Assembly (NCBI GenBank): GCA_963693305.1
Contig: OY855915.1
Location: 8,259,607 to 8,323,606, forward strand
Length of the DNA: 64,000 bases
Direction of reading: 5' to 3'
Source: Meandrina meandrites
Taxonomy: Eukaryota; Cnidaria; Anthozoa; Scleractinia; Meandrinidae
Shown: positions 1 through 10,830 of the stretch, one piece after another
Position numbering within the stretch: position 1 is the stretch's first letter
Layout of the letters: each line of letters opens with the position of its first letter
Made by a program: the position numbers and the translations under genes
The notes under the pieces: generated by a model
Told to the model about the DNA's origin: nothing
The model's input: the letters and a program-made list of their open reading frames with translations, nothing else
Databases searched by the model: none

Positions 1-954
1 GCAAGCTGCTGAAAAAAAGATCGCAAAAGATTCAGGAACGAAAAGCGATTGTGTCACTCAAGGGCTTCACGCGTGACGAGGCTCGAGAGAATTAAATCGG
101 CTATGCAGGAAGCGTAGTCCCTGGTCAAACAAAGGAAACAAGCGGTAGAGTTTGTTAATAATCTGTCACAGAGAAGCTCCATCACGGACATCATGCGAAA
201 CAAGGAAACATTAAAACAGAGATTTGAAAAGCTGCGTAACGGTTGAAGCTCCTAAACAGAATGAGACTACATTTATCAAATTTACCACGGGTTTTGAAGA
301 GGACTTGAAATCGCGTTTTATCGAGACCACTGAAAAGATGGCTGACGCAAAACGATCAACACTTGAAGGACTTGATCAACCTCTTCTAGCTGGTGAAGAA
401 GCAGAATTTACGCTATGCCTCAAAACAACTGAAGGGGAGCTGAGTAATCAGGCTGATCTCAAAGATCAAGTTGAAGTTCTGATAGAGCCCGTTATAGACC
501 TGACAGAATTAATGTGATGATTAGCGAGAAAGGAGACGGTAATCTTCAGCTCAATTTTACTCCGACAGTACCGGGCGCCTACAGCATTGAAGTAAAGATC
601 AATGGCGATAAACTTCCGACCTGTCCTTTTACTATGCAGGTGAAAGAACGTGAACTTGTTGTAGTCGGTGAGTTGGACTTAAAATTCTTTCAAGGAGACG
701 TGCCCCAAGGGTTACATGGAATCGCTATTAACACGGAAGGCAAGATAGTTTTGAAAGGTTACAACGCTGGTAACTGTGTTTATATATTTGATCAAGAAGG
801 CAACTGTTTAAGGAAAATTGGCAACCAAGAAACAAATTCTGGACAATTTAAGTACTCAGCTAGCGCTTCCTTTTTAAATGACAACGAGATTCTAATTCAA
901 GGGAATCATAGAATACAACACATAAATATCCAGACAGGAACTATTTTGAAAAGC
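1..954 (+). pseudogene. TRIM-NHL pseudogene fragment (coiled coil to NHL blade 2), plus strand
   Basis: This stretch encodes the coiled coil, filamin-type domain and first two NHL blades of a TRIM-NHL protein, roughly residues 245-562 of the intact paralogues. It is broken by an in-frame TAG in the coiled coil (near 116, where paralogues read CAG), a one-base insertion near 240 and another frame break near 515. It matches 16793-17746 almost base for base; I noticed a single difference, near 571. The match stops abruptly at 954, where the sequence switches to a minus-strand relative. The N-terminal side lies outside the window. It has no plausible function as a protein; the alternative to a real duplicated pseudogene is an assembly duplicate of the 16.8-17.7 kb locus. 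Confidence 0.9.
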
Positions 955-1946
955 GATTCCACGAAACTCTTCTGGCAAGTCTCCTTGAAAAAATTTTAAG
1001 TCCAACTCACCGACCACAACAAGTTCACGTTCTTTCACCTGCATAGTAAAAGGACAGGTCGGAAGTTTATCGCCATTGATCTTCACTTCAATGCTGTAGG
1101 CGCGAGGTACTTTCGGAGTAAATTTCAGCTGAAGATTACCGTCTTCTTTCTCGCTAACCATCACATTTGTTACATCTTTAGCGGGTTCTATCAGAACTTC
1201 AACTTGATCTTTGAGATCAGCCTGGTTACTCAGCTTCCCTTCAGATGTTTTGGGGCATAACGTGAACTCTGATTCCGCACCAGCCTGGAGAGTTTGATCC
1301 AGTCCTTCAAGCGTTGATCGATTTGCGTCTGCCTTTGGAATTGTCTCAATGAAACCTAGTTTCAAGTCCGCTAAGGAAGCCGCGGTAAATTTGACAAATG
1401 TAGTCTCGTTTTGTTTAGGAGCTTCAACCGTACGAAGCTCTTCAAATCGCTGCTTCAAAGTTTCCTTGTTCCGCATGATATCCGAGCTTGAGCTTCTCTG
1501 TGCCAGATTATTAGCAAACTCAACCGCTTGCTTCATTTGTTTCAACAGGGACTGCGCATCCTGCATAGCGGAGTTCATTCTCTCGAGTCTAGTCACGCGC
1601 GTAGTCTCGAGTGATACAATCGACTCTCGCTCGCGCTCTCGAATCCTTGCGATCATTTGTTCAGCAGCTTGCGAGACTCCACGTTTAGCGGTTGTCACAT
1701 TTTTTTCCAGCTCAGAAATCGTTTCTTTAAATTGTTGAATCACTTCACTAAGCTCGCTTATCTTTTTCTTGATCATTTCAGCGCCCGACATGATGTTGGG
1801 TTTCTCGTCATGGGCTGCTTTGTCGAGTAAAACGATCTCGTGATTTTGGTGATCCGTGACTATGCAAATTTGACAAACACAAGCTTGACACGAAAAGCAG
1901 AAGAATCTCGTGATTTCTTTCTCGTGGAACTGCTGCGAGCAAAATG
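955..1946 (-). pseudogene. TRIM-NHL gene fragment (B-box 2 to start of NHL), minus strand
   Basis: An open but truncated piece of a TRIM-NHL gene. It starts inside B-box 2 at the first zinc cysteine (1946), runs through the coiled coil and filamin domain, and ends in NHL blade 1 at 955. There is no RING, no start codon in context and no stop of its own; the frame reads on into antisense of the neighbouring plus-strand pseudogene and stops at 892. It is almost identical to 24798-25789 in the gene at 24069-26255, and shares that gene's unusual residues in the filamin domain (PKVPRAYSIE). Both ends are sharp joints, with a 3-bp AGC overlap at 952-954 and none at 1946/1947. It is a copy of an internal part of that gene, not an independent gene. 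Confidence 0.88.
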
Positions 1947-2117
1947 CGTACTTGATTTCTCTTGAGTATTGTGGCTAAATGCATATACAGTGGAAGGTGA
2001 TTCAATGCGTATTCTTGCTACTAGAGTAATAGATACCGAGCCTCACCCAGCTAAATAAGAAATTTTGTTTAACCTCATGTAATAAATACCTGTTTCTATT
2101 ATTTTAACAAGAAGCGA

Positions 2118-2118
<1 letters not shown>

Positions 2119-2148
<30 letters not shown>

Positions 2149-2152
2149 ATAC
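2119..2152. repeat. TAAA microsatellite
   Basis: A run of TAAA units. The matching place in the duplicated partner (about 26961-26985) has fewer units, so this is one of the few differences between the two copies. Confidence 0.9.
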
Positions 2153-3009
2153 AAAGAAATTTAAGCGACTCAACTCTTAACCGGATTTCGCTCTTTCCAC
2201 TGCTGCCTCTTGTGTCAAGATTTATTGCAGACTCGGCCTCCATAGTAGAGTAAGATTATTGTTCTGTTATGTGGTCGGAATTCCGTGAAACGTTCGCTTC
2301 AGAAAATGATTATCAAAACATCATTTAGAATAATGAGGAAATACTTTTAATAATAAGCAAGTTGATTAAGAAAACTACCTTGCGTCAGAAATCATTAATG
2401 TGCATGTCCTTTCATTTGATCTAAATATAGCTGAATTCTTATGGTGGGGGTTCACCTGAAGCCTGTTTTTCCACCGCTTAACTTGGTTTAATGCGAATAT
2501 CTCGTCCGCGTTTCAAGTAATCCAGAAATGCTATGCTCATTTCACAAAGTTATGTTTAGCGGTGTTTTGTAAATTTTTTTGGTGATTTTGGGGGATGTTT
2601 GGGAAGAGATATTTTTCTCAAAGGATTAGTAAAATTTGGAGAAATAAGAAGTATTAAAGATTTAAATTAGAATTTAAAGTTAAAAATTAGTATATGGATA
2701 CCCAAACAGTCCCCTGACAACCTGGGGTGCTCTTGCGTGGGGGTCAACTGTCTTTTGGTGTTTCAAAAATAATTTTCTTTTTTCTATCCCTTCCTAAAAC
2801 CTCTTACAATTTCACTCAAAATCGGGTATACCCCCACCTTAAGCTACTTCTCGAACAAGATTAATATAACCAACTTTCTTCACGGAAAGGCCTCCGCCAT
2901 TCTATACCTTCACATTTATAAACCAACAATGTAACTTTATCTACCGAATCCCCTTCTTTTTCTTTGACGTTAAAAAGGCGCTACATCCCGACTCCGAGTA
3001 TTGTATGAG

Positions 3010-5345
3010 GCCACTGTCTCATCTCCGACGCCAACGTTGCTAGGCAACATGACGTAGTGTCATCGCGCCTTACTGGCGTGACTGTTCTCGGAGCAGTTGT
3101 GAGTCCTAGTGTTAGCTCCTGATTGGATAATAAAAGTTGGAAATTTTTGGATTGATTAAAAGAAGATTTTCCATCAACAGCTCTTAATCTCCCGACTGTA
3201 AATAAGAGGAGTAAGCTTTGTAATTGAGCAACGAATACCACTGTTTAGCTGTTGCATGACAAATTCAAGGTGACAGACGTGACGTGAAAACGCAGGTAGT
3301 TCGATTGACGGATTCAAAAATCCATTTTTCCTTAAGATTTGATGTCGATTCGCAATCCCTGAACCGATAAAAGGTACTCGCTTTGCTTTCCAACCACAAA
3401 TAATGATAGGAGTTAATTTCCCGCGTGCTCATGGCTTTGTTTGGCCCATGACATCATATGCGCTTTCCCTGAATGGACATCACGTAGCAGATTCGATACT
3501 AAAATGAGCGCTGTAAAATAATGCAAAAAAGCACAATTCTGGTATATTTTTCACATCATGGCGAAATCGTTTAATAAGACAAGCCGATGTTATAGATGGC
3601 CCACTGTAGGACATAAAAAGGGCGGTCCCGAAGAGGTTTAATGTGTCGCAGGGGTGCCGACTGGGTCCCCCTGCTCTATGGACCAAGTATTTTGGACCAT
3701 TGTTGTTCGCAATGACCTACATCGTGCCAGCCATTTTCTTTTACTTCTTAGATTCCTCAGTTTATATAATTTAAATATTGATTATAATACCAGAATACTG
3801 TGTTTAATCTTTGCCCCGAAACGGCGTGGTTATAATTTGATGCTCAAGTTTTACAAGTTTCCTCTCAAGGTTGGTTGTAAGGTTGGGTAAATGAATGGCG
3901 TTTAATTTTTTAATATTTTAATATCTTAATAAAGAAAACAATAGCATAATTTACATATTAATAAGATTTTTAAAAACAGTTTATTTTATACGAGATCTCA
4001 ACTAAAAAGTTGTTCTTGCTATAAATAAAATGAAATCACTGAATTGACTGAGCCCCCGGTCCTGTCTCCGACGCCAACGTTGCTAAGCAACATGACGTAG
4101 TGTCATCGCGCCTTACTGACGTGACTGTTCTCGGAGCACTTGTGAGTCCTCGTGTTAGTTCCTGATTGGATAATAAAAATTGGAATTTTTTTGATTAATT
4201 AAACGAAGGTTTTCCATCAACAGCTCTTAATCTCCCGTCTGTAAATAAGAGGAGTAAGCTTTGTAATTGAGCAACGAATACCACTGTTTAGCTGTTGCGT
4301 GACAAATTCAAGGTGACAGACGTGACGTGAAAACGCAGGTAGTTCGATTGACGGATTCAAAATCCATTTTTCCTTAAGATTTGATGTCGATTCGCAATCC
4401 CTGAACCGAGATAAAGTACTCGCTTTGCTTTCCAACCACAAATAATAATAGCAGTTTATTTCCCGCGTGCTCATGACCGTGTTTGGCCCATGACATCATA
4501 TCCGCTTTCCTTGAATGGACACTATGAATTTTTAATTTAACGCAATGGAGGCTGTAGGCGGCTAATCCTTCACGTAGCAGAAGTTGATATTAAATGAGCG
4601 CTGTAAAGTAACGCAAAAAAGCACAGTTCTGCGATATTCTCTACCTCATGGTGAAATCGTTTAATGGGGAAGCCGATGTTATAGATGGCCCACCGTAGGA
4701 CATAAAAAGGCCGATCCAATGTGTCACAGCGGTGCCGACTGGATCTTCATGATCTATGGGCCAAAAATTTTGGACCATTTTTGCTCGCAATGACCTTCAT
4801 CGTGAAAGCCATTTTCTTTTACTTCTTGGTTTTTTTTTCGCAGCTTTTTATCATTTAAATATTGATTATTATACTGTGTTTAATCGCTGCTCGGAAACGG
4901 CGTGTTTATAATTTGATGATCAAGTTTCAAAAGTTTCCTTTCAATTTATCTCGGCATTCTCTTTCTGATTAATATACCTCTATATCCTTGCATTTATTAG
5001 AAAACAAAGTTGTGAACTTGTATTTTAAAAGTCTGCAGCATATTCTGCGCATGCTAACGCAGAAATACCTTGTACTTGTCCGAATCAGGATAGCGTTTGT
5101 AACAAGAAGGTATTTTAGACGAGGGATATTTTTTTTCAGTTTTGCTAGGCTTTCGGTTTTTGGAAAATCCAAGGTTGGTTGTAAGGTTGGGTAAATGAAT
5201 GGCGTTTAATTTTTTAATATTTTAATATCTTAATAAAAAAAACAATAGCATAATTTACATATTAATAAGATTTTTAAAAACAGTTTATTTTATACGAGAT
5301 CTCGAACTGAAAAGTTGTTCTTGCTATAAACAAATGAAATCACTG
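3010..5345. repeat. Imperfect tandem duplication, two units
   Basis: Unit 1 (about 3010-4043) and unit 2 (about 4062-5345) share order and wording: the block CTCCGACGCCAACGTTGCTA, the stretch around TGACAGACGTGACGTGAAAA, the GGCCCACYGTAGGACATAAA stretch, and an AT-rich end after GGTTGGTTGTAAGGTTGGG. Unit 2 is more diverged and longer. The partner duplication near 28 kb has only one unit. A further diverged relative lies at 43780-46060, so this is a dispersed family; its type is unknown. Confidence 0.75.
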
Positions 5346-5756
5346 ATTGACGAAACAATATTATGTGTCGATTTCTAAATTGTAGCAGGTCTGAATTGTG
5401 ATGTAAGCAATTTGTGTGTTTTTTTGGTCAATATATTCTAGCAATGAAAGAAAGGAGAAGGATCGAGTTCCAGCGTTCGACTCGCTTCGAATATTTGCAC
5501 AAAAACAGCATCCGCTTCTATTTTACCTCGACGTCATCATAGTATGATAGTATAACAATGTTTACTTGTTATGAAATCGCACATACCTTGTTTCTATACA
5601 GAATTACCAGTCTGGCAAAATAGTATGGCACTTCAACTTGCCGCCATTGATCCTTGAATGCATTTTAGGCCATGTGAACGCAGTCAGCGCACTGGGCACT
5701 AGGGTACAAAAAAGACCCAAAGGGGGGAGGGTACGCTATTTTTGTGCCGGACATTT

Positions 5757-6599
5757 GGTAGCCTCCCACGCAGTCGTTTTTAGGGGAGATCGGATTGCAC
5801 TCGCTCCCCACAAACGCCTGCTCAACCGAGAGCAACATTCCTTTCCCATTGTTTGATTTGCCAGACAACCAAACCAATTAGCACTGACATTGTCTGTGAT
5901 GACCAATCAAAATGATTTTATCAAATTTCCCGCGACTTCGATCCGCAAGTAAATATTTCACATCAGTTCACGATAGCTAAAACACATTAAACACAAACTT
6001 TTGTATTGGCAGCGAGAAGAATTTTAAAGAGAGATCCACTTGCCATAAAATTGCCGATGTTTATTGACCAATCAGAAATAACCATGAGTGCTCCGACTGG
6101 CATTGTCGGCAAAAATATAATAATGATGACCTGCTTGGTAAATACTCCGAGAGAGGAAGGAATCTATGCAAAAAAGGAATATTCCAGAACTCTTTTGAAG
6201 TGCTCTTTATCAAATAACGAACAACAGACTGCAATTTTATGTAATTTATGCTACATGAGAAGTTCATCGAGTGTATAAACAATAAAACGTTATTTTGGTA
6301 CCAGGAAAATGTCCATAATTCTGTCAAAAGTCATTGCAGTGAAACTTCTATCCTTTGCAGAAGCCGTCAAGGAGCCCTGCACAGGAGGCCGTAATAGCGA
6401 GTGTCCTTAATAGCGGGGTATCTGCTGTCTTCAATCATCTGAACTGACATCTCATTGCAATTATGACTGACAGAAACGAAAAAAGGCACTGCGTTTGACT
6501 AGCTTTATATCAAAGGTATGAAAATCTGAGTGCATGCAGCAAACAAATGCCTCGCGATGAGTATTGAGTATTGGGCAAATAATACTGCTAGAAACAAAT
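5757..6599. other. Intergenic, mixed dispersed repeats
   Basis: No gene seen. 5757-5830 begins with a block (CCTCCCACGCAGTCGTTTTT) that recurs in the opposite sense near 31553-31590, probably the end of a dispersed element. 6030-6300 resembles 30250-30390 and 47850-47940. 6390-6470 carries the GTCCTTAATAGCGGGG type motif, which recurs at 30.5-31.5 kb and 48.4 kb. The stretch at 6433-6460 is an uninterrupted version of the site into which a hairpin element has inserted at 31665-31732. Confidence 0.6.
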
Positions 6600-7288
6600 G
6601 CTTTTCATATGCGAATTACGTGGTAATGAAGGGAAGGGGGAGGGGGCGGTTTGGCGGGAACCGGGATTCCTAACGTGGCGAGAATGAGAAGAAATTGAGA
6701 AATATTTTGCAGCAATTCGTAATATTTTACACTAGAAATGAAGAGGCGGCAACCACTACGGACAGGGGAAGGAATCGGAATTAAAAGGTAGTACGGGATG
6801 CGTAGGTTCAGAACCCCCCAGTCCTCCCTCCCCCCTCTTAAATAAGTGGTTGACTCTGCAAGAAGTTGTTGTTTAGAATGCAACTAGAAGTAAAGGTAAA
6901 TCGAGTTACTTAGATTTAATTTAATCATGCGAGGTCAAGTCTAGGTAAAAACTGTTTTATTTTAGAGCTCTAATTAAAAATGATTTCACATTTAAAATCT
7001 GGTTGCACCAAGCTAGCAGTAATTAACAATAGTAATACTCTATTTCACTGCTACAAATTAAAAAAAATCTATACTATGATCTCCCGGTTTATTATAAAAT
7101 CTTTCTAGGCGTATCCTCCGCTAATCTACATTTAGCAATCTGTGGAACATATTAAATATTGCACCTTCACCTTGTAAATATCTTTAAACTAGTCTTGAAT
7201 AGTATTATAAAAATGTTACTAGACTTAAAATAGTGTCCATCAATAAGTACATTTATTTCTGTTTTTCTACTGACACTATAACAAAGTT

Positions 7289-7347
7289 CATCATCATCAT
7301 CATCATCGTCATCATCATCATCATCGTCATCATCATCATCATCATCG

Positions 7348-7378
<31 letters not shown>

Positions 7379-7440
7379 TATTTATTCATTCATTCATGCA
7401 TGCATGCATACATTCGTTCGTTCGTTCGTTCATTGGTTAC
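7289..7440. repeat. CAT/CGT trinucleotide array followed by TTCA/TTCG tetranucleotides
   Basis: Simple repeat of CATCAT units with interspersed CGT up to about 7378, then CATT, CATG and TTCG units. The poly-isoleucine reading frame across it is a by-product. The equivalent place downstream of the next gene is the TTCG array at 13369-13420. Confidence 0.95.
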
Positions 7441-7682
7441 TTCCTTTTTTCCTTCTAATCAGATTGCAATCCAGGGCTGTATGCGGATTTTGCACGGGTG
7501 GCTGCGATAATAAGATTTGGAAACTCGTATTGTAAAAAAGAACTTATTATTTTAAAGTTAAGGATGTATACTTCCATCAAACTAGTCAAACCACAAGAAA
7601 TGCGTGAAGCGGCGTAACAACCAAAAATTAATCGATCTTTTATCACTCTTCTGTCCTTGTGTTAGCATCTTAATTCAGCTTA

Positions 7683-8093
7683 GGCCATCCCCTTTTTTTC
7701 TCTGTTTACTGCGTCGTCCGACCGACCCAGATTTTCGCGTCTTCAAAAAAAAATATGTATGGGGCAATGACACATTATTTCAAACAAATGCCACTTTAAT
7801 CAGAAACATAGACAATTTTTTGTCACACAGTTTTGGTGGCTCATCCTTTTTTTGCTGTTCTCGCTTGAGTTTAACCACGACGTCGATTTTTCCTTCCTCC
7901 ATTGCCACCATGTTGACTTTATAACCACGTCTTGTTCCAGGCTCCATGGATATTACGCTGAGATACCGGACCTCCTAGTTCCAGACTCCTTTTCCATTTT
8001 TTTTTTTTGTTTCTTTTTTTTTACTTTTCCGACCGACCGACCCAAAATCAGAAAACGCATTCGACAAAAAAACGAAAAAAAAAGGGGATGGCC
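7683..8093. mobile_element. MITE with GGCCATCCCC ends, TTA target duplication (PIF/Harbinger-like)
   Basis: 411 bp. Ends are inverted: GGCCATCCCC followed by a T run on the left, an A run and GGGGATGGCC on the right. It is flanked by TTA at 7680-7682 and 8094-8096. The paralogous 3' flank near 13500 reads across the site without the element (GGTTACTTCC), with a single TTA. A 3-bp TWA duplication is the hallmark of PIF/Harbinger elements; there is no transposase, so the class is inferred. Confidence 0.75.
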
Positions 8094-8503
8094 TTACTCC
8101 CAATTTTCCACGATTTTCAAATCTCTGATTTTACTGAAAATGTCAGTTGATTGTCTGGACTTAGTATAGAAGTTAATAAGATTTGAATCTGCTCTGGTGA
8201 AAAGGAAAAAAAACAACAACAGACAAACAGAAATATATACATCGCTTTCCGTGAAGCGGTGCATTGAATTTAGTCTGTTTGATATGCATACTAAATAATT
8301 GTATCTTTTTTAAAAAAATTTAAAATCATTTACGACATCATGATATTATTTACAAGATTTGTACACAATATAATTTGCGTATATATTGCTATAGGGAAAT
8401 GTAGTCATACAATGCGAGACCAAAAAATGTAGAATATTATCATTGCAGATACCGCGCATTTCAAAACAAAGCTACAAACTACAAATACTGACAAATGAAA
8501 CAT

Positions 8504-10708
8504 CTACTTCAATATGTATACTTTGTTAGCTTTCCAGCTAGTCACGAGAATACGTCCATCTGGTGCTGTTGCTATTCCAGTAGGATATGGTAAATGAGTG
8601 ATAGTTTTGCCTGTGAAGCGACCGTCTAACGTAAATTGCTGAACTCGGTTATTGTCACCATCACATACCAGAAGGTTACTGTACCTGTCTACAAGCATAC
8701 CACGCGGCCAGTTAAATTGTCCGTCTTGATTCCCTTCTGTTCCAAACTTGTATAAGAAAGTTCCTGACTGATCGAAAACTTTAATGCAATGATTGTTTCT
8801 ATCGGATACGAGAAACATGTTTTTGTAAGGAATGCAGCTAGTTGGACGGTTGAGTTTCTCTGGGCCCCTGTCTCCAAATATTGAAATAGTTTCTCCTTCA
8901 TTTGACAACACATGTATCCTATTATTGCCCAACTCGGTTACAACAATGTGACCTTCATCGTCCAAACTAACATCAAGTGGATCCCGAAACTCTCCTTTTC
9001 CTGTACCAAGTTTTCCAAAGCTTTTCACAACAGTTCCTGTCTGGATATTTATATGTTGTATTCTATTATCCAATTGATCTGCAATTAGAATCTCGTTGTC
9101 GTTTAAAAACGAAACGCCAGTTGGGTACTTAAATTGCCCAGAATTTGATCCTTGGTTGTCAATTTTCCTTAAACAGTTGCCTTCTTTTTCACACGCATAA
9201 GCACAGTGTCCAGAGTAATCTGTCATAACTATCTTGCCTTCCGTGTTAACAGCGATTCCATAAAATCCTTTGGGCACGTCTCCTTGAAAGAATTTTAAGT
9301 CCAACTCACCAACTACAACAAGTTTACGTTCTTTCACCTGGATAGTTAAAGGACAGGTCGGAAGTTTATCGCCATTGATCTTTACTTCAATGCTGTAGGC
9401 GCCAGGCACTGTCGAAGTAAATTTCAGCAGAAGATTACCATCTTCTTTCTCACTAACCATCACATTTGCTACATCTTTAGCGGGTTCTATCAGAACTTGC
9501 ACTTGATCTTTACGATCAGCCTGGTTACTCAGCTCCCCTTCAGATGTTTTGGGGCATAACGTGAAAACTGCTTCTACACCAGCTTGGAGAGTTTGATCCA
9601 GTCCTTCTAGAGTGGAATGAATTGCGTTAGCTCCCTCGGTTGTGATATTTCCCAGTCTCAAGCTCTCTATAGAAGCCGCGGTAAATTTGACAAATGTAGT
9701 CTCAGTTTGTTTAGGAGCTTCAACAGTGCGAAGCTCTTCAAATCGCTGCTTCAAAGTTTCCTTGTTCCGCATGATATCCGAGCTTGAGCTTCTCTGTGCC
9801 AGATTATTCGCAAACTCAACCGCTTGCTTCATTTGTTTGACCAGGGACTGCGCTTCCTGCATAGCCGAGTTCATTCTCTCGAGTCTAGTCACGCGTGTAT
9901 TCTCGAGTGATGCAATCGCCTCTTGCTCCCGTTCTCGAATCTCTGCGATCATTTGTTCAGCAGCTTGCGAGACTCCACGTTTGGCTGTTTCGACATTTCT
10001 TTCCAGCCTAGAAATAGTTTCTTTGAATTGTTGAATCACTTTACTAAGCTCACTTATCTTTTCCTTGATCATTTCAGCGCCCGAAATGATGTTGGGTTTC
10101 TCGTCATGGGCTGCTTTGTCGAGTAAAACGATCTCGTGATTTCGGTGATCCGTGACTATGCAAATATGACAAACACAAGCTTGACACGAAAAGCAGAAAA
10201 ATCTCGTGATTTCTTTCTCGTGGAACTGCTGCGAGCAAAATGGTTGTCGTTTCAGCAAGGCTTCGTAATCTTCTGCTTTAAACTCCTTCACTGGTGTGAC
10301 TTTGTGTCCTTCGAATGATGCTTTTAACATTTCGTGTGCGTTGTAACAGTCTGGACACATAAATTGTCCACAGTCAAAACAATAGTACATCTGGGAGTTG
10401 GTTTTCCTACATTGGGAACAAGTAATGTTACTTCCATCGCCACTCCGTCGAACAGCAAGGAGACTTAGCAAACTGTTGTGGAAGAAACTGCTCGGCAAAC
10501 TTTTGAAGCGATTTCCTTCGGGTAAATCGATTTGAGCTTGGCACTCCGGACATCGGAACTTTCCTTGTTTGTGGCTCGCTCTTGCATGATTCGACAGACA
10601 CTCACAGCAAAATGTGTGAAGACATGATATAGTTTTGGGCTCGTTGTAGATATCGAGACAAATCGAGCAAGTGAGATGTTGCTTGAGGTTTTTCAAAAGG
10701 GACTCCAT
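8504..10708 (-). CDS. TRIM-NHL protein (RING-B-box-coiled coil-filamin-NHL), gene 1
   Basis: Predicted E3 ubiquitin ligase of the TRIM2/3/71-Brat class, 734 residues in one exon. RING (about 14-56, C3HC4), B-box 1 (97-135), B-box 2 (158-191), coiled coil (about 205-345), filamin-type Ig domain (about 366-460) and six NHL blades (about 480-734) are all present with zinc ligands intact. An in-frame Met exists 17 codons upstream, but I start at the MESLL Met because all paralogues share it and the extra residues are not conserved. The linker before the filamin domain is the GNITTEGANAIHS type, shared only with the gene at 33126-35330. Blade 1 has a cysteine for the usual aromatic residue (AYACEKEG). 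The CCAAT block lies about 110 bp upstream. Ligand unknown. Confidence 0.93.
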   Translation of the reverse strand: MESLLKNLKQHLTCSICLDIYNEPKTISCLHTFCCECLSNHARASHKQGKFRCPECQAQIDLPEGNRFKSLPSSFFHNSLLSLLAVRRSGDGSNITCSQCRKTNSQMYYCFDCGQFMCPDCYNAHEMLKASFEGHKVTPVKEFKAEDYEALLKRQPFCSQQFHEKEITRFFCFSCQACVCHICIVTDHRNHEIVLLDKAAHDEKPNIISGAEMIKEKISELSKVIQQFKETISRLERNVETAKRGVSQAAEQMIAEIREREQEAIASLENTRVTRLERMNSAMQEAQSLVKQMKQAVEFANNLAQRSSSSDIMRNKETLKQRFEELRTVEAPKQTETTFVKFTAASIESLRLGNITTEGANAIHSTLEGLDQTLQAGVEAVFTLCPKTSEGELSNQADRKDQVQVLIEPAKDVANVMVSEKEDGNLLLKFTSTVPGAYSIEVKINGDKLPTCPLTIQVKERKLVVVGELDLKFFQGDVPKGFYGIAVNTEGKIVMTDYSGHCAYACEKEGNCLRKIDNQGSNSGQFKYPTGVSFLNDNEILIADQLDNRIQHINIQTGTVVKSFGKLGTGKGEFRDPLDVSLDDEGHIVVTELGNNRIHVLSNEGETISIFGDRGPEKLNRPTSCIPYKNMFLVSDRNNHCIKVFDQSGTFLYKFGTEGNQDGQFNWPRGMLVDRYSNLLVCDGDNNRVQQFTLDGRFTGKTITHLPYPTGIATAPDGRILVTSWKANKVYILK

Positions 10709-10830
10709 CGCTATAGGCGTCGCTCGACAAAAGCTTTCGACGAAACACAACTGCATCAAGCTATTTTAGTTTCTGAGAAAACCGGATTAATTTACGTCAC
10801 AGTTATCTGCTTGTGGCCAATCAGATGTGA
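10709..10830 (-). promoter_or_regulatory. Conserved 5' flank of gene 1 with CCAAT and CRE-like motifs
   Basis: On the gene strand, CTGATTGGCC (inverted CCAAT box, CCAAT at 10817-10821) is followed by a TGACGT half-CRE (10794-10799) and a TTTTCTCAGAAAC segment. The same three blocks, in the same order and spacing, precede paralogues, including the otherwise different genes at 13893-16100 and 56405-58606, which supports a promoter role. Transcription start not determined. Confidence 0.55.

Larger units (their letters stand above)
1947..5756. repeat. Segmental duplication, copy A (partner 26792-29283)
   Basis: Non-coding sequence collinear with 26792-29283 and nearly identical to it; only isolated single-base differences are visible in long stretches (for example near 3256 and 3629). 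Two length differences exist: a TAAA microsatellite is longer here (about 2119-2152), and this copy has an extra roughly 1.3-kb internal tandem duplication (about 4045-5345) that the partner lacks. The match ends near 5756, after which the copies carry unrelated sequence. I see no gene in it; the open frames of 60-86 codons are duplicated with the DNA and show no recognisable domain. Confidence 0.85.
6600..8503. repeat. 3' flank module of the TRIM-NHL gene at 8504-10708
   Basis: A block that follows several genes of the array. It contains a G-rich stretch (6635-6665), a conserved TGCAAGAAGTTGTTGTTTAG segment (about 6855), AT-rich sequence, a microsatellite and, next to the gene, the shared AACGACATCATGATA-like and TACAAATACTGACAAATGAA segments that probably belong to the 3' UTR. 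The same order occurs at 12640-13892, 31900-33125 and 48540-50183. It is interrupted by a MITE at 7683-8093. No coding gene seen. Confidence 0.75.

Noticed and set aside
2043..2243. 66-codon frame with IYLFIYLF repeats resembling a membrane segment
   Set aside because: Reading frame of the TAAA microsatellite.
7233..7535. 100-codon frame with poly-isoleucine
   Set aside because: Translation of the CAT microsatellite.
9642..10034. Plus-strand open frame of about 130 codons opposite the coiled coil, repeated opposite each paralogue
   Set aside because: It is conserved only because the sense strand is; it starts and ends at different places in different copies, and the sense frame explains the conservation.
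10709..10759. Upstream Met start for gene 1 (and similar at genes 3 and 5)
   Set aside because: The added residues differ between copies and cover the conserved 5' flank; the MESLL-type start is common to all.
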